Below, piece by piece: positions 44,970 through 58,216 of a stretch of 64,000 nucleotides of DNA. Positions within the stretch are counted from its first letter, which is position 1. Every line of letters starts with the position of its first letter. Location: NCBI RefSeq assembly GCF_019112545.1, contig NW_025064882.1, positions 820,928-884,927 on the forward strand, read 5' to 3'. The notes under the pieces were generated by a model. The model did not search any database and had not been told where the DNA came from. It was given only the letters and a program-made list of their open reading frames with translations. The position numbers were made by a program, and so were the translations under genes. Source of the stretch: Guyanagaster necrorhizus. Its lineage: Eukaryota > Basidiomycota > Agaricomycetes > Agaricales > Physalacriaceae.

Positions 44970-46493
44970 ATGCCTCCTACACTTAATCTATCAGATCTGA
45001 ATTTCACTCATGAGTTCTTCAAACTCCTTGCTTCTATTATCAGAATATTTTTAGGCTCATTGGTGATCATACAGCTGTGCTGTGGATGCCAATCAATTAT
45101 AGCCTAGACAATCCATTATTATCAAGAGTTCTAACACATCTGCTGAATCTTATGCAATGTCACATCTGACCTCCCCCTCCATGACATCTCTCTCTCTGCC
45201 AGACAGTCCTTCCAGCCTATAGAAGGAACCATATCTGAAACTGACTTTGGAGACATGCATTCACAGCATCTTCAGAAAGAAGAAGAACATCGATACTCAC
45301 TTCGACCTCCAACAGCAATTATTCAAGATGATCGCAACCCTTGGGCTATAGAGTTTCAAAGACTATAATCTGACATGCCTATCTCATGCATCAAGTGCAT
45401 GAATGTCTCCAGCTGCATTCATTCAATAAGAGGCACTCTCTCAACTGCACTCTCTGAGCCTGGCATTGGATGCTATGCCAGAGACTCCCTTGATGCCTCT
45501 AGGGTGGCTTGAGAGAATGGAAGTCCTCTATCCAACAGCAATCACAGATCCTTATATGCAATACTGACAGAAAGCAGAGAGGAGTTCTCTGCTGAGCTTT
45601 ACATCAGAAACTAGAGCACAGACAGCAAGAAGAATAGAACAGAGGTCATCAAGACTAATGACCCATATTTCAGAGATGATAGCAGCCATGAGTGGAGATT
45701 TTGGTGACATGCCATCCAAGAGATGGAGTGAGTGGAGCAACATCAGAGATACTGCAAGACTCACAGAGCAAGAAGTGTACAGGGCCTATTAAGCCCAGTA
45801 CAATCAACTGACCTAGTTGATCCAGTCCTTTCTCTAGAGGATGAAGCACAACATACTGACTCCCTTGCCAAGTATGTCTAAAAGCAGACATATATCAAGT
45901 ACAAGGCCACTAAGGAGGATGCTCTCTTTGGGCAGTATCTTTGAGCATGAGACAGGCATGACTGGAGAAGAGGCTTGGGGAGATCTGGAACCTCCACTAT
46001 TAATTATATCCTTATTAATTCCTCTATCTCATTTTGGAAGCCCAGCACTCCTGCCATCTCTAAACCTGACCCATGGGCAGTACCCTCTAAGAGCATCATC
46101 CATGCAGATGATATCTACTAATAAGCATTGCTTAGCCTCAATAATGACTGCCCATTATCATATGAGACTGACTCAATTGCTGAGACTGATGATATTTCAG
46201 ATCAGGATGGAGACCTCCCAAGTGTGAGAAGAGACCTCAGAGGTGATGAAGAGAGTATTGATCTCACTGGAGACCTCAAGCAGATTCTGAACAAATGCAT
46301 CATATCTCTCTTTCTCTAACTCTGCTTCTACAGAAACTTCTGCCAATATCACAGAGCAGTGGCAGCAGAAGCAGTAAGAAACAACACTCTTAAGAAGCAG
46401 CAATGAGGGTGACAGCCTTCTTCTCATTCTGAACCTGATGATGCTGGGCCTAGCATCTAGCAGCAGCAGACAGATTATCCAAAAAACTCATGA
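44970..46493 (+). pseudogene. Element F ORF0
   Basis: ATG 44970 (MPPTLNLSDLNFTHEFFKLL, then ASIIRIFLGSLVIIQL), followed by SIIA and HYYQEF. The C-terminal conserved block is seen at 46326 (FYRNFCQYHRAVAAEAVRNN), 452 codons downstream in the same frame. Ends at TGA 46491-46493 (TCATGATCC). Stops are present, but no frame change between leader and block. Confidence 0.72.
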
Positions 46494-47508
46494 TCCACTT
46501 GACAACAGTTCTCTTGTTGAAGGGGATAAGGGTGAGATGGATGAGGGGGGTGATGAGAGCAAGGACCCTCTCTCTGAGTGGGATAGTATATTTATGCAAC
46601 AACCAACAGAAGAAGAACTAGCAAGAAGGACACAGGAGGCATGTTAGGGCAAATTTTTATAGCTGTACTAAGAAGGGGCAGCCAAGTTATAGAGAGATGA
46701 CACCTGATTGGTGTTGCCCATGGGCTTAAGGTATACCACCACTGACCAAGTCGAGTGCACAGACATCATTCAATATGTGGCCACTGAGTAAGTCATCTCT
46801 ATTTACAATAAAAAATATTTAAAACACCAACTAATACTGCTATTGGCATATAAGTCTAGATTTGACATCAATCTGATGCCATAGATGCTGAGTGTAGCAT
46901 CTAGCCAAGCTGTTTATATGACACCCTCAATCCAAACTGAATCCTCCTGATATATGTTTGCTATGTCAGCCATCTGCAGTATAGTATCTCAGCTCATGCA
47001 GAGCTGACCTTAGCTAAGAGACTCATATCAAAACCCATGGGCTCAACTCATGCATCAACTCTTCACCAGTCAACTACCACCAAACAAAGCCAAAGAGAGT
47101 GAAAAGGCCTCAGAAGCTCTTTCACCTGAAGAAAATGACTTTGAGGTGATAGAACTTGGATTTACTATCTAGAATGGGCATATTATACACAAGAAGACTC
47201 TATCACTAGAAAGTCCTATTGCCAATGACAGCTCCCTCTACTCCTTTTCAGAACCTCTGATATCCTGGAATATTCCATCATTTAATGAGATTCTGAATCT
47301 GATGACTGCACTTGCAGCTGATGCAACTATTCTAAATTGCAAGCCAGTCCTCATATATGAACTCTGCTCTTTTAAGGAGGCATCTGAGAACATTGATTGA
47401 TTTCTTATCAACTGCAATCAATACTTCCAAGTCTTTGTCTTGTACTTTTCCCTTGATATATACAAGGTGACATTTGCTACAATCCATATAGAGGACAAAG
47501 CAAAGATG
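46485..47508 (+). pseudogene. Element F gag, part 1 (before the repeat)
   Basis: +1 frame relative to ORF0: DPLDNSSLVEGDKGEMDEGG near 46490, LSEWDSIFMQQPTEEELARR, then the conserved LRYTTTDQ...IIQYVATE region near 46730. The capsid domain begins at about 47390 (FLINCNQYFQVF) and stops at IEDKAKM (the position of KTWW in C), where the second 1.8-kb repeat is inserted. Confidence 0.8.
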
Positions 47509-49257
47509 TTGAAGAGGATCTGAGTGCATGCAAGGTGAAAATGGATATAGCAAGCATTATTCACTGACCACACTCACACCAACACATATGCAAAACTCTT
47601 AGTTCATGAGGGGATTATAATGCGATAAAAATAGCAATCAACAAATATAATTGTCCTCTTCAATGAGATTACAGTATGCAAACAGTAATAGCATGCTTAT
47701 AACAGTCCGAGATCTCTCTAAGTCTCAAAGCTTTTCATTTTATCAAAACAAGAGATAGCAACAGATGTTGCCAGGCCTCAAGACAAAGAGTACTGCAACT
47801 CAATATAATACATTGAAACACTCCTTCAAAACTCTCAAATGGTCCCAAGCACAGCTCAGATCAACTCAAAATCCTTAACACACACAATACACAACTGAAA
47901 GCTTTATGCTCTAAGCAAAAGAAACCAATCACAAACATGTCTACAAGTGCCAAAGAGTACAGATCTCTGTTTCCAAGCTTCCAAACCAATTGTAGACCCA
48001 CAGGATTCAAACCTATGCAATCCAAAGACATAAAACACAATAAAACACTGTCTGATAGACAAAAGGGTTTGAACCTCTGCCATCTATAGTACTATGCATC
48101 ACAAATACCTCAAAAACTCAAGATGATGCCCTTCAGACACTACTCTCTTATTCTCAGATTAGAGCACAATCCAAAACCTCTTATCAAACTGAGCTTAAAT
48201 CCTTTGTGAGCTTTAATGTCTTGCTTGGTTTTTACAGCTCTCTCAAGGATGTTCAATAATACATTTATTCTCTCACCCAAAGTTACTAACACAAACCCAG
48301 AGCTTAGAGTGCAAGGCTTTCTATGCCCAATATACTGCAACTGTGGGAGTTGAAAACTTGTCCTCTACTCATACAATACCATATTTAAATACTCTACTAT
48401 GATACTTACTAATACAATCCTACTATAGTATCCTCAAAGTGCAGGACTCTATGCTGGATCCTGCAGATATTATTCACATGCATATCACAGTCACTGTGCT
48501 TATTCTCTTCTGGGCAAGGACTGTGCCCACTATTCCTTTGCTAGCTGACATCGGCTAGCTGGCCTCACCAGGTCTGCTTGCTTTTTTATTTTCCTGATGA
48601 CATCTCTGACAGCAGTAAACTGTTTCAGATCCCTGGGGTTATCTCTCATGCCAGGAGTCAGCCACAATGGCTATGTTCTGCTTCCCTGTGTCCAGCCAGT
48701 TATTCCATCTGACTCACCAAAGGTGCCATTTCCTGGTATAATGCAGAGTCCCTCACTGTGTTATGCATGCTAAGACACTGTAAGTATGCATGCTATTTAT
48801 TCTTGGAGTAATACTCCTCTACTTATTACTTTGTTGTCATCATTCTATTTCTTTATTTAATACCCATTTACTCAGATACCTTTCTTTGGGTCTCAGTTCT
48901 CTGTTCTAAAGCATATTCCATCAGTGCATCAATGGCTGTGTATCTTTGATCAATGTGATCAGAATTGCTGATCATATTTCAATCATAGTCTTTTTATTTT
49001 TAGCATGTCCTCTCATAATAGTATTGGCACATTTAGGGCCAAGTGCTGGGACCTCACATGTAGCCTAACCCCTCTGGTATTAGTCTGTTACTAGGCCATG
49101 CACTCTGCTTATTGCTACTTCAGTTTTAGCATTATGATAGCTAGGTTTCTGTGCACTCTAGTCCTATTTTCTGTTACATGCTTACTGGACTGAAATGCAG
49201 TCCATGTATTCACAATTTTCACAATTTTACATGCCTGAACATGGAGAGGGCATGTCA
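47509..49257 (-). repeat. Unclassified 1.8-kb repeat, copy 2 (inverted)
   Basis: Inverted copy of 33602-35409. The portion corresponding to the first ~1 kb of copy 1 is almost identical, while the rest is clearly more diverged. It lacks a ~60-bp piece around the B-box-like region that copy 1 has. Flanked by AGATG (47504-47508) and ACATG (49258-49262), a possible imperfect 5-bp duplication. Confidence 0.75.
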
Positions 49258-50013
49258 ACATGGTGAGTATTATTAGCTTTCATGTTCTGATTGACCATAT
49301 AGCAACATCACTGGATGCTCTCATGGCCAGTACTCAAGCAGATGATTATTGACAAATTCACAGATCCAGTCATGTAAGAAGTGTACAAACAAAAGATGAA
49401 GGAGTATAAAATGGCCAACAAACTGGCCACCAAGTATTTCAACAAGCTGGAGCAACTTGGCAAGCTTGCCAGAGTCAGAGATAATATTGCAGACACAGGC
49501 TGCATGGTCAAATATATAAAGATGGGAGTGCCACTCTCCTATCTAAAGATAATCTCAGATCTCAGTCAAAATATTCTAAAGGGTTATGATATATAAAAGG
49601 AGCAAATCATTACCATATATAGAGAAATGCAGTAGCAAAAGGCAAAGCAGATCACTTTATCCATAGAGGTACAGAAGCATCAGAGACAGAGAATGAAAAC
49701 CACTCCTTCTAATTCAACCACATCTGCTAAGCCTGACAGCTCCACTCCAACTTTCTTTTATAGCAAAAAGAAAACCAATACAGGTATGACATTTACTGAA
49801 ATGAGTAAGCCAATAGATGTGGATCAACTCAAAAATGAGGGAAAGTGTTTCAATTATGACCAGAAGGGTCACATGGCATGGAACTGCCTCTAGAAGAAGA
49901 GCAAATGCACTTGAGAGGACCTTAGAGCTCTGATTGCTGAGTTACAGAAGGAGAAGAAAGGCCTCAGACTGAAAACAAAGGTCAAGAAGGTAAAAGATAG
50001 AGTCAAGCAGTGA
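49258..50013 (+). pseudogene. Element F gag, part 2 (after the repeat)
   Basis: Resumes at ACATGGTGAGTATT (the KTWW position), continues the capsid domain (EVYKQKMKEYKMANKLATKY near 49376) and the knuckle, where the second Cys is Tyr (CFNYDQKGHMAWNC, about 49846-49887). Stop TGA 50011-50013 overlapping pol. Confidence 0.83.
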
Positions 50014-53000
50014 GCAATTCTGCTGACTTGGCCAAGATAAAGAGTGGTATGTCATAAACAGATGCTGGATGGACTGATTATATCTCTGTAGTACTATCTA
50101 TGTCTAAATTATACATGCATTTGAATATATCTGACACTACCACTTGACTATTGGAATCACCTAAGGAACAGACTTAACTGCCTATGGGCTGAACAGAGGC
50201 AGTGAGCCTCACTCATTAGCTTAAGCCATTCAATACTGAATGGACTTGATGAGCCATTAAGAATGCAAAGGATGAAGCCACAGCAAAAGCCATGCTCAAA
50301 AACTGGATCCACAAGATCTAGGCTGAAGAGATGATTGACAAAATGATCAAGAAAATGAAGGAGACCAAATGCTGCTGAGCCTTAGAGTAGCTTAATGAGC
50401 TTTAAGGACTACAGAAGTTCATCTGGTGATCTAAAACCTTGGGCTGAGACCTTTTAGCCAAAGCTCAAATCAAGATGCTTATATCTCAAAGCACCTATGT
50501 GGTCACTGTACTCATTGACAGTGAATGCACTGGCAGCTCAATTAACCATGCTTTCATTACCAAGCATGACCTTCTCACTCAAGCCACTGCAGCTCTGATC
50601 CCAGTTTATAATGTAGACAGAACAAAGAATCAGGCTAGTTTGATTACTGAATTTATCAAGCTTAAGCTCACTATTGGTGATTATTCTGAAAGGATCAACT
50701 TGGTTGTGACTGACCTAGGGACTAAGGAGATTTTTTTTGGTCATGACTGGTTGATTTATCACAACCCACTTATTAACTAGAAGACTGGTTGAATTATATT
50801 CACAAGATGCCAATATCAAAAAGTCCCATTTGAGTTACCTGATGAGGATCCAGAAGACTGGTGGGACAAAGAAATGGAGGACAGCAAGACAATCCTCACT
50901 ATGAATCTGCAAAAAGCTATTCACATCTATACCATATATTATGCTAATGACTTGGCCACAAAAGCCAATGTAGAAAAGGAGAACAAGATATTCGAGAAGA
51001 TGATGCCCAAGTGAGCATGTGACTATCAGGACCTGTTTGACAAAGAAAGCTTTGATGAACTACCTGATCTGAAACTATAGGATCATGTGATTGAACTGAT
51101 TCCCAATGCCAATGCCAATCTGGATTGCAAAACATATCTCCTTGACAATAATGAGTAGCAAGAGCTTAACAAGTTCTTAGATGAGAACTTGTCAAGTGAG
51201 CACATCTGACCATCAAAGTCTCCAATGGTCTCACCTTTCTTCTTTATCAAGAAGAAAGATGGCAAACTCTGACCAGTATAAGATTATCAGAAGCTCAATA
51301 AGATGATGATTAAAAATCATTATCTGCTTCCATTAATTTCTGAGCTGATGGACAAGCTCTGCAGAGCCTGATATTATACCAAGTTGGACATCCACTGGGG
51401 GTACAATAATGTGCACATCAAGGAAGATGATGAATAGAAGGCCACCTTTCACACCAACCAAGAGTTGTTTGAACCCACTGTCATGTTTTTTGGACTCACC
51501 AACTCATCAGCAATCTTCCAATGGATGATAAACAATATATTCAAGGATCTTATCACTACAGAAAAGATCACAATTTATTTGGACAACATTCTCATCATGT
51601 TCAAGATGAAGGAGGAGCACCAATAGCTAGTACAATAAATACTAGCCTTCATGAGGAAACACCAATTGTTCCTCAAAGCTGAGAAGTGTGAATTCAAGGT
51701 ACTCGAGACCAAGTATCTTGGAGTCATTATAAGTGAAGGGAGTATTAGGATAGATCCTGTCAAAGTAGCAGAGGTAACAGAGTGGCCAGAACCAACTAGA
51801 AAAAAGAAACTACAATCCTTTTTAGGTTTCACCAACTTCTACTGGCAGTTTATTCAGGACTATAGCAAGGTAGTTTGCCTCATGATCCAATTGACCAGCA
51901 ATATGCTATGTGCCTGAGGACTGGCTCAGCAATCAGTGTTCAATGACCTCAAATGCTGATTAATAGAGGACATGATCCTTGCAATCCCAATGCAAGATAG
52001 GAAGTTTCATGTTGAGATCAACTCAAGCAAAGGCACTATTGGTGCTGTCCTCTCTCAGGAACAGAAGGGCCATTGGCATTCATCACATTCCTATCTAAGG
52101 CACTAACCACTATGAAATGCAATTATAAGATATACAACAAAGAATTACTTGCTATAATGCTTGCCCTAGCTGAATAGTGGCATTATCTGATCAGAGCAGT
52201 CCAGGCTTTCAAGGTCTGGACCAATCATCAAAATCTCTGATATTTCCAATTGCCTCAAAAGTTGAATTACCAACAAGCTCAATAAGTAATGGAATTATTG
52301 GAGTACAACTATACACTACACTACAAAGCTGGTGCAGCTAACAAAAAGGCAGATCTGCTTAGCAGGAGGGCAGATCATAGCCAGAGAGAAGATGATAATG
52401 AGAGAGTAGCCCTGCTGAAGTCTGAACACTTCCAGGCCATGATCATGCCTACAGAGGAGGAAATTCATGAGTGCATCAAAAGTGCCACTTGAAACATGCA
52501 CAGATGAGATCAATGAGTGGCCCCATCTCTTAATCACAAATGAGAAATGATGAAGGAGGGTGGAATGATCCACTATAATAGATGAATCTATATTCCTAAG
52601 GACCAAGACCTTTATGATGAGATCATCACCACATATCATGATTATGCAACTGCCAGTCACTCAGATATTGCTAAGACCAAGGAGCTTATACTGCAGGAAT
52701 ACTGGTGGCCCAAGATGGGCAATGACATTATGCAATATATCAAAGCATATGAAGTCTGCCAATGAGGCAAGTCATCAACACAGCTGTGAGTGGCACCACT
52801 CCACCTGAATGAGGTTTCATCTTCACTATAGACCCACATTTTAGTGGATATGATCACTGGTTTACCAGATTGTAATAGCTATGACACTATTCTCATTATA
52901 GTCAATCAATTCTTAAAAGCAATTAGACCAATTGCTTGCTCAATGGAGTTAACATTAGAGGGGTGGATGAAGATCCTATAAGATGAGGTTTATGCCAAAT

Positions 53001-53905
53001 ATAGGATACCTCAAGTGGTCATCTCAGACAAAGGGCCATAATTTGTCTCTAAATTCTTGGATGACCTATATCATCTACTCAACATTAAGCAGAATGCCTC
53101 TACTGCTTATCATCCTCAAACTGATGGACAGACAGAATGGGCAAACCAAGAGGTGGAGAAATACCTTCATCTCTTTATTAATTACCAACAAGATGACTGA
53201 GTGAAATAGCTAGCTCTTGCTGCATTCCAACACAACAGCCACATTCACTCAGCCACTGGAAAGACCCCATTCTTTGTCAACTATGGGTGACACCCACATG
53301 TTGCCCATACTGAATACCACCATATGACTATATCAGCTTCTTCCAACTTTGCTACAATAATGGCAAAAATTCACAAAGAAACCAAAGTGGCTCTTAAGAA
53401 GGTCACAACTATGATGAAGAAGCAATATGATAAACACCACCAACTGGCACATGTATATTTAGTCAATGACAAGGTCTGGCTGGATACCACAAATTTTCAC
53501 CTCCTCTGTCCCAAGCAAAAATTAGTAAATAAACAAACAGGACCTTTCATAATTCTTGCAAAAGTCAGTGATTCTGCATACAAATTATGCCTGCCAAAGA
53601 TCTGAAAGATACATAATGTCTTCAATGAAACACTCCTATCCCTCTACATTGCACTGGCATTCTCTAATCAAGAATGCCCATCTCTTTCTCCCCTAAACCT
53701 GATCAATAACAAGAAACACTATAAAATCAATCAGATTTTAGATCATAAACTCTACAAAGTAAAAGCACATAGCAGAGAGATGACCACTACAGTTGACTAT
53801 TTAATCAGCTGAAAGGAGTATGGACCAGAGTCAAACCAATGAGTCAATGAAAAGTATATGAACACCAATGATATAATTTACAATTATAAACAAACATTAA
53901 ACTGA
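50010..53905 (+). pseudogene. Element F pol
   Basis: Junction CAGTGAGC as in C. Retropepsin LIDSECTGSSIN at ~50510 (DSE, as in C); RT with YLDN at ~51577 (YLDD changed); RNase H 52010-52260; integrase finger 52630-52770 and core 52840-53170 (DKGPXF near 53028, EWANQEVEKYL near 53135); C-terminal and chromodomain region TVDYLIS-KEYGPESNQ near 53790; stop TGA 53903-53905. About 120 bp of extra sequence lies between the stop and the purine tract. Stops mostly TGA. Confidence 0.9.
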
Positions 53906-54024
53906 TAATTTATTGGTTAATGTCTTCATGAATCTTATGAGAAGAAGGGCAGACTATCTGCTCTCAGATGTCTAGACTTATCTCTAAATTAGCCATCAGA
54001 ACAATAGTCTTAAGGAGGAGATAG

Positions 54025-54495
54025 TATTACAATTTTTCCTCATTTTTATCTTTTATTTGAGGGATTAACCTCTATCTTTGCTTAGTCAGAGTGCTTGAGC
54101 CAGTGCTTAAGATCATGGAATAGGCTTAGTCATCACAACAATGCCCAGTTGGTCATTGTCCTTCAATATAATAGCAACTACTCAATGACAGACAATATCT
54201 TTTTGTAAGTAGCTTAATGATGCTGGACAAAAATGCTCTATAATGCCAGGATGCACAATTAGGTAGTTATATCTTTAGATGGATGATGACTAGTATATAA
54301 GTAGTGTAGCTCTTGCTGTAGTATCCCCAGCTTCAAGCTAAAGTTTATTCTTCTATTATCTTATTTTAAGCCAATCTAAAGGTCTTGTGATATAGAGCCA
54401 TATAACACATCAAGTGAACTCTGACATCATTATCCAAAGTGCAAGACAGTGTCAGTTTATCACATGTTTAGGTCACATATCATTTGAGCTTAATA
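54025..54495 (+). repeat. 3' LTR of element F (471 bp)
   Basis: Both termini are altered: it starts TATTACAATTTTTCC (TG to TA) and ends GCTTAATA (CA to TA). Otherwise it aligns with the 5' LTR over its whole length. Confidence 0.92.
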
Positions 54496-54500
54496 TATTA

Positions 54501-55672
54501 TCTCAGTTTTCATAGGCAATTTCAGTCTTCCAGATCTAGTAATGAGCATCAAGTTTTTAAGTGAGAAGGCACATATTACAGAGGTTGCTGGGCTTTCCAT
54601 GGTGAGTCATATCATCCTTGATGCAAGTACAGAGACCATAGTAGAAGGTGTGGCAGAGAAAGTTGTCTTTATACCCAATTTGTGAGGCATACAGATTAAA
54701 TTAGACTATATACTTCATAATTTGCTCTTTATCACACATTCAAAGGTGTTCTAATACATCTTCAGCATCTCTGATGGCATTGAAGAGGCCAAAGTTGCTA
54801 TAAAACTCATTCAAGAAGGCTGTGTAGGAGAATTGCCAGGCTGGCAGATTTTGTGAATTAGAGATAAGAATGTCTGATTCAAACCAGTTAAGCACAGTGT
54901 CAGCCAGAAAGGAAATGGCATAGTTGATCTTGCTAGTATCTGTTACAAATATGGTAGATCTGTTATTAAAGTTCAACTGAAGAGAGATGATGAAGGCCTT
55001 CAGTTTATGAAGGTCAGAGCTGTCAAATAGTTTCAGTTCCTTGACTTTAGTGCAAATAGTGGCTGATTTAGGGTTATTGAGAAAAGCAGAGACTCCTTGT
55101 AACAGGTTCATGAATTCTAGGAACATATCCTGCTGGTTTAGATTGTTGCTCTCTGTAAGGCCATCAGAGCTGCCTGGACTATTGAGATCATCTGATCCTT
55201 CTGGTCCACCTGGCTCTCTTGGCTCTCCTAGAAAAGAATTTGATGGGTTACCACCTAGTTCCCATTGGATGAAAGTATGAGTAGAAGTGTCTTCACCTCT
55301 GCCCTCCAAGTCTGGGCTGTCTGAATTCTCATGCATGTTGCCCAAAGATAAGAGGTCTATCAGAGGGTCAGTTCAGACACTATACATTAGGCTGGTCTAT
55401 CAGGCTCTATTAGTTGGGATGCTGGTAGCATCAAAAGAGTTAGAGAAATTGTCATAATTAGATTGGCAAGCAGTGAAGCTAGAGTGATTGTAGATTTTTC
55501 TATGGAAAGGTTGTCCTCCACTAGAGGCTGATCCAAAAAGGTCTAGTTGTTCCTTTAAGGTGGAGGCTGAAATGTCTTTCATAAAAAACATGTTGTGATG
55601 AGTAGGCTGAGTTTGTTCAGAGTTGGCTTCTGTGAGTTGGGTAAATATGGTGGACATGATAAAAATTTTCAA
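54501..55672 (-). pseudogene. Element G gag, main part
   Basis: Minus strand from ATG 55672 (MKIFIMSTIFTQLTEANSEQ). A Gly/Pro/Glu-rich stretch (LGEPREPGGPEGSDDL near 55225) precedes the capsid-type domain: ELKLFDSSDLHKLKAFIISL near 55040, INYAISFLADTVLNWFE near 54930, FLNEFYSNFGLFNAIRDAED near 54810, and IKDDMTHHGKPSNL near 54600. This is the Gag pattern frequent in basidiomycete gypsy elements. Stops near 55390 and 54700. Interrupted by F. Confidence 0.85.
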
Positions 55673-55697
55673 CTCAAGGGTTTGAATTCAAATATAC

Positions 55698-56196
55698 TGT
55701 TAAGAACATGCCAATCAAGTGAGTTTGAGTGCACATGCAGAGACTGGCAGAGTGCATGGGCATCAACAAAGCTATTGGCAATATCATTTTTGAGTCAGAG
55801 CCCAAGGATTTGAATGGATGGAGCAGAGTTCTGTCAGAGAAGCAAAGAGGAGTATTCTTCAGAGCAGAATCTGATGGACAAGACAGAGAGGAGTTGAAGT
55901 GAGTATAAAGTATAGATGGCTATCGAAGTTGATATTTAAATTGAGTAGTTATGATGGTTATACATAGCTTTATATACTAATGGTAGCTAATTCTGAGTCA
56001 GATTCCATCAGTTCCAGTGTCAATATTCACTACCAAGTTTGAGATCTAAATATTACAATATAAAATACAGATGTGAAATAATAATAGTGAAAATAAAATT
56101 AATAGGTAATAGAAAGTGGCTGAAGTCCAGTGGGTTTTTGTGATTGAATCTGTAGTTGGTTGAAGTGACACAGAGGCTGGTGGCATGCACATAACA
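55698..56196 (-). repeat. 5' LTR of element G (499 bp)
   Basis: Plus orientation TGTTAAGAACATG to GCACATAACA, so TGTTA...TAACA on the minus strand. A TATA-like TATATA lies near 55971. It lacks the TTAGTCA pair and the start motif of the chromoviruses. It begins exactly where H RNase H breaks off; GTTCT (56197-56201) should be the target duplication. I found no convincing PBS. Confidence 0.75.
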
Positions 56197-58216
56197 GTTC
56201 TCTTGCTTGAGTTGGCCTCCACTCTAAACCTTTCTTTCTGGGTAAGAATAGTCAAAACCATGTTTTCTGCCAGTCATCACTTCAAGTCATCGAATGCTGT
56301 CTGTTGGGATAGTCCTCAGGCCCAGGGAGTATTCTCAGTAAGTTGTGTCATTGGACATACAATTTTGCTGTAGTCATGGATGAAACAGCAGTAGAAATTT
56401 ATGAATCCTAGAAACAACTGTAGCTCCTTTTTCTTCATTGGTTTTGGCTATTCTGTCACTCCAGCTATCTTGACTGGATCCATTCATATACTTCCTTCAC
56501 TGATAATGACTCTTAAGTACTCTGTTTCTAGTATCTTGAATTCACACTTCTCAGTCTTGAGAAATAACTTATTCCTCCTCATTAACTCAAGAACCTGTCA
56601 TACCAATTGTTGATGTTCATTCTTGTCCTTAGACATAATAAGTATATCATCAGGTATATGGTCATCTTTCCAGTGGCAATGAGATCCTTGAAGATATTGT
56701 TTATCATCCACTGGAATATAGCTGGAGAGTTTGTCAAACCAAAGAATATGACAGTTGGCTCAAACAACCCTCAATTCATTCTGAATGCTGCCTTCCATTC
56801 ATCTCCTTTCTTGATATGCACATTGTTATACCCTCATTGAACATTGAGTTTCATATAGTAGCAGGCACCCTGAAGTTTGTCTATGAGCTCTGATATGAAA
56901 GGAAGGGGGTATCAGTTTTTGATAGTCATTTCACTTAACCATTGGTAATCCTGCACTAGTCAGAGTTTACCATCCTTCTTGACAAAGAAAAAGGGTGACA
57001 CTATAGGTGATTTGGATGAGCAGATCCATCTGCTGGCAAGATTTTTATTAAGAAACTTGTTGAGCTCCTGCTGCTCAAGATAACTAAGAGAGTATATCTT
57101 GCAGTTGAGATTAGCATTGGCATTTGATATCAATTTGATAGTGTGGTCCCAGAGTTTCAGGTCTAGAAGTTCATTGAAGCTCTTCTTTGAGAATAGGTCC
57201 TGATAGTCTTTTGCCTATTCAAATACTATCTCTTCAAACATTTTGACTTCTTTCTACTTGTTGGTCTTCACAGCTAAGTTGTTGGCATGGTGAACCATGC
57301 ATATATGCATCATAGAGTCTATGTTGACAGCTAAGATAGTTTTGCCATTCTCTATCTCTTTGTCCCATCAGTCATTGGAGTCAGTATTAAGAAGAATGAA
57401 GATCTTTCAACAATGATATCAGGCAAATGTTATGCAGCCAGTCTTCCAATTGATTAGTGGATTATAGCAGATCAGCCAGTCATGACCTAGAAACAATTCT
57501 TTGGTTTCTAACTCTGTGATGGCAAAGTTGATCCATTCTGAATGATCTCCAATTATTAGTTAGAGTTCTATGAATTTTGTGATGGACTCTGTCTGATTTT
57601 TGGTTCCATTGGCATTATAGATAGGAATTGAGGCTGCAGTGGCCTTTGTTGGGAGATGGTGCCTGTCAATGAAGGCATGATTGATCAAACTTCCTGTACA
57701 ACTACTGTCAATTAATGCAGTTACCACAAAGTTGGCATGATTTGTTAGAGTTTAGATCTATGCCTTAGTCATGAGGTCCTGTCTATAGGCCTTCTGCCTT
57801 CAAATATACTTCTTCAGTCCTCAGAGCTCATTGAGCCATTCCAGGGCTCTCCATCATTCTGCCCCTCCTAATCTCTTTATCAACTGATCATCCATCTCAC
57901 TAGTCCTGGTATGATAGATCCAATTCTAAAAGACAGCAGTGGCTTCTTCTATCCCTCATGCATCCTTTATAGCCTGCCAAATCTATTCTGTATTGAATGG
58001 CTTCAGCCAAGTAATGGGAGTCTCTCTTTTTATTTGGCCTAGAGATGTTTGAGCTTAGATGATATGCAATTCTTTCAGTGTATCAGTGATCAGGGCAATT
58101 CAGAGTATATTTGAATATGCATAAATAACACTATCTACAGAAGGCATATGAGTTTATCCTGCAGTTTCATGTAACACACTGATAAAGTCCTTGGCTGAGC
58201 TAGGAGACTCACTCAC
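56197..58216 (-). pseudogene. Element H pol, N-terminal half (protease, RT)
   Basis: Minus strand from the gag/pol junction at 58216: retropepsin ALIDSSCTGSLINHAF near 57720 (DSS, not DSG); RT with FFVKKDGKL near 56980 and [20 protein letters not shown] near 56750. At the catalytic site a one-base deletion (ATACCTGATGATATA) turns YLDD into Y-L-M-I and shifts the frame near 56660. The connection region and RNase H start reach 56197. Confidence 0.88.

Larger units (their letters stand above)
44444..54495 (+). mobile_element. Element F: chromovirus inserted in G gag, duplication TATTG/TATTA
   Basis: LTRs of equal length (471 bp; 44444-44914 and 54025-54495) enclose ORF0, gag (with the second 1.8-kb repeat) and pol. 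The flanks TATTG (44439-44443) and TATTA (54496-54500) differ by one transition. G gag continues on both sides. Confidence 0.92.
19043..56196 (-). mobile_element. Element G: second gypsy lineage, present as three pieces
   Basis: Minus-strand retrotransposon left as 19043-19777 (end of gag plus protease), 44389-44443 and 54501-56196 (gag start and 5' LTR); everything between is later insertions B, D and F. Removing D (duplication GAGTC) and F (TATTG/TATTA) restores one continuous gag. The remaining pol and the 3' LTR must lie left of the window. Its Gag and protease differ from the chromoviruses and resemble the gypsy type common in Agaricomycetes. Confidence 0.85.

Noticed and set aside
35410..47508. 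Inversion of the segment between the two inverted 1.8-kb repeats
   Set aside because: E and F both keep correct frame, order and target duplications across their repeat copies, so orientation is ancestral.
56057..56196. Separate short insertion between G and H
   Set aside because: It fits inside G's LTR if that begins TGTTATGTGC on the minus strand at 56196; the LTR then has proper TGTTA/TAACA ends and directly abuts H RNase H.
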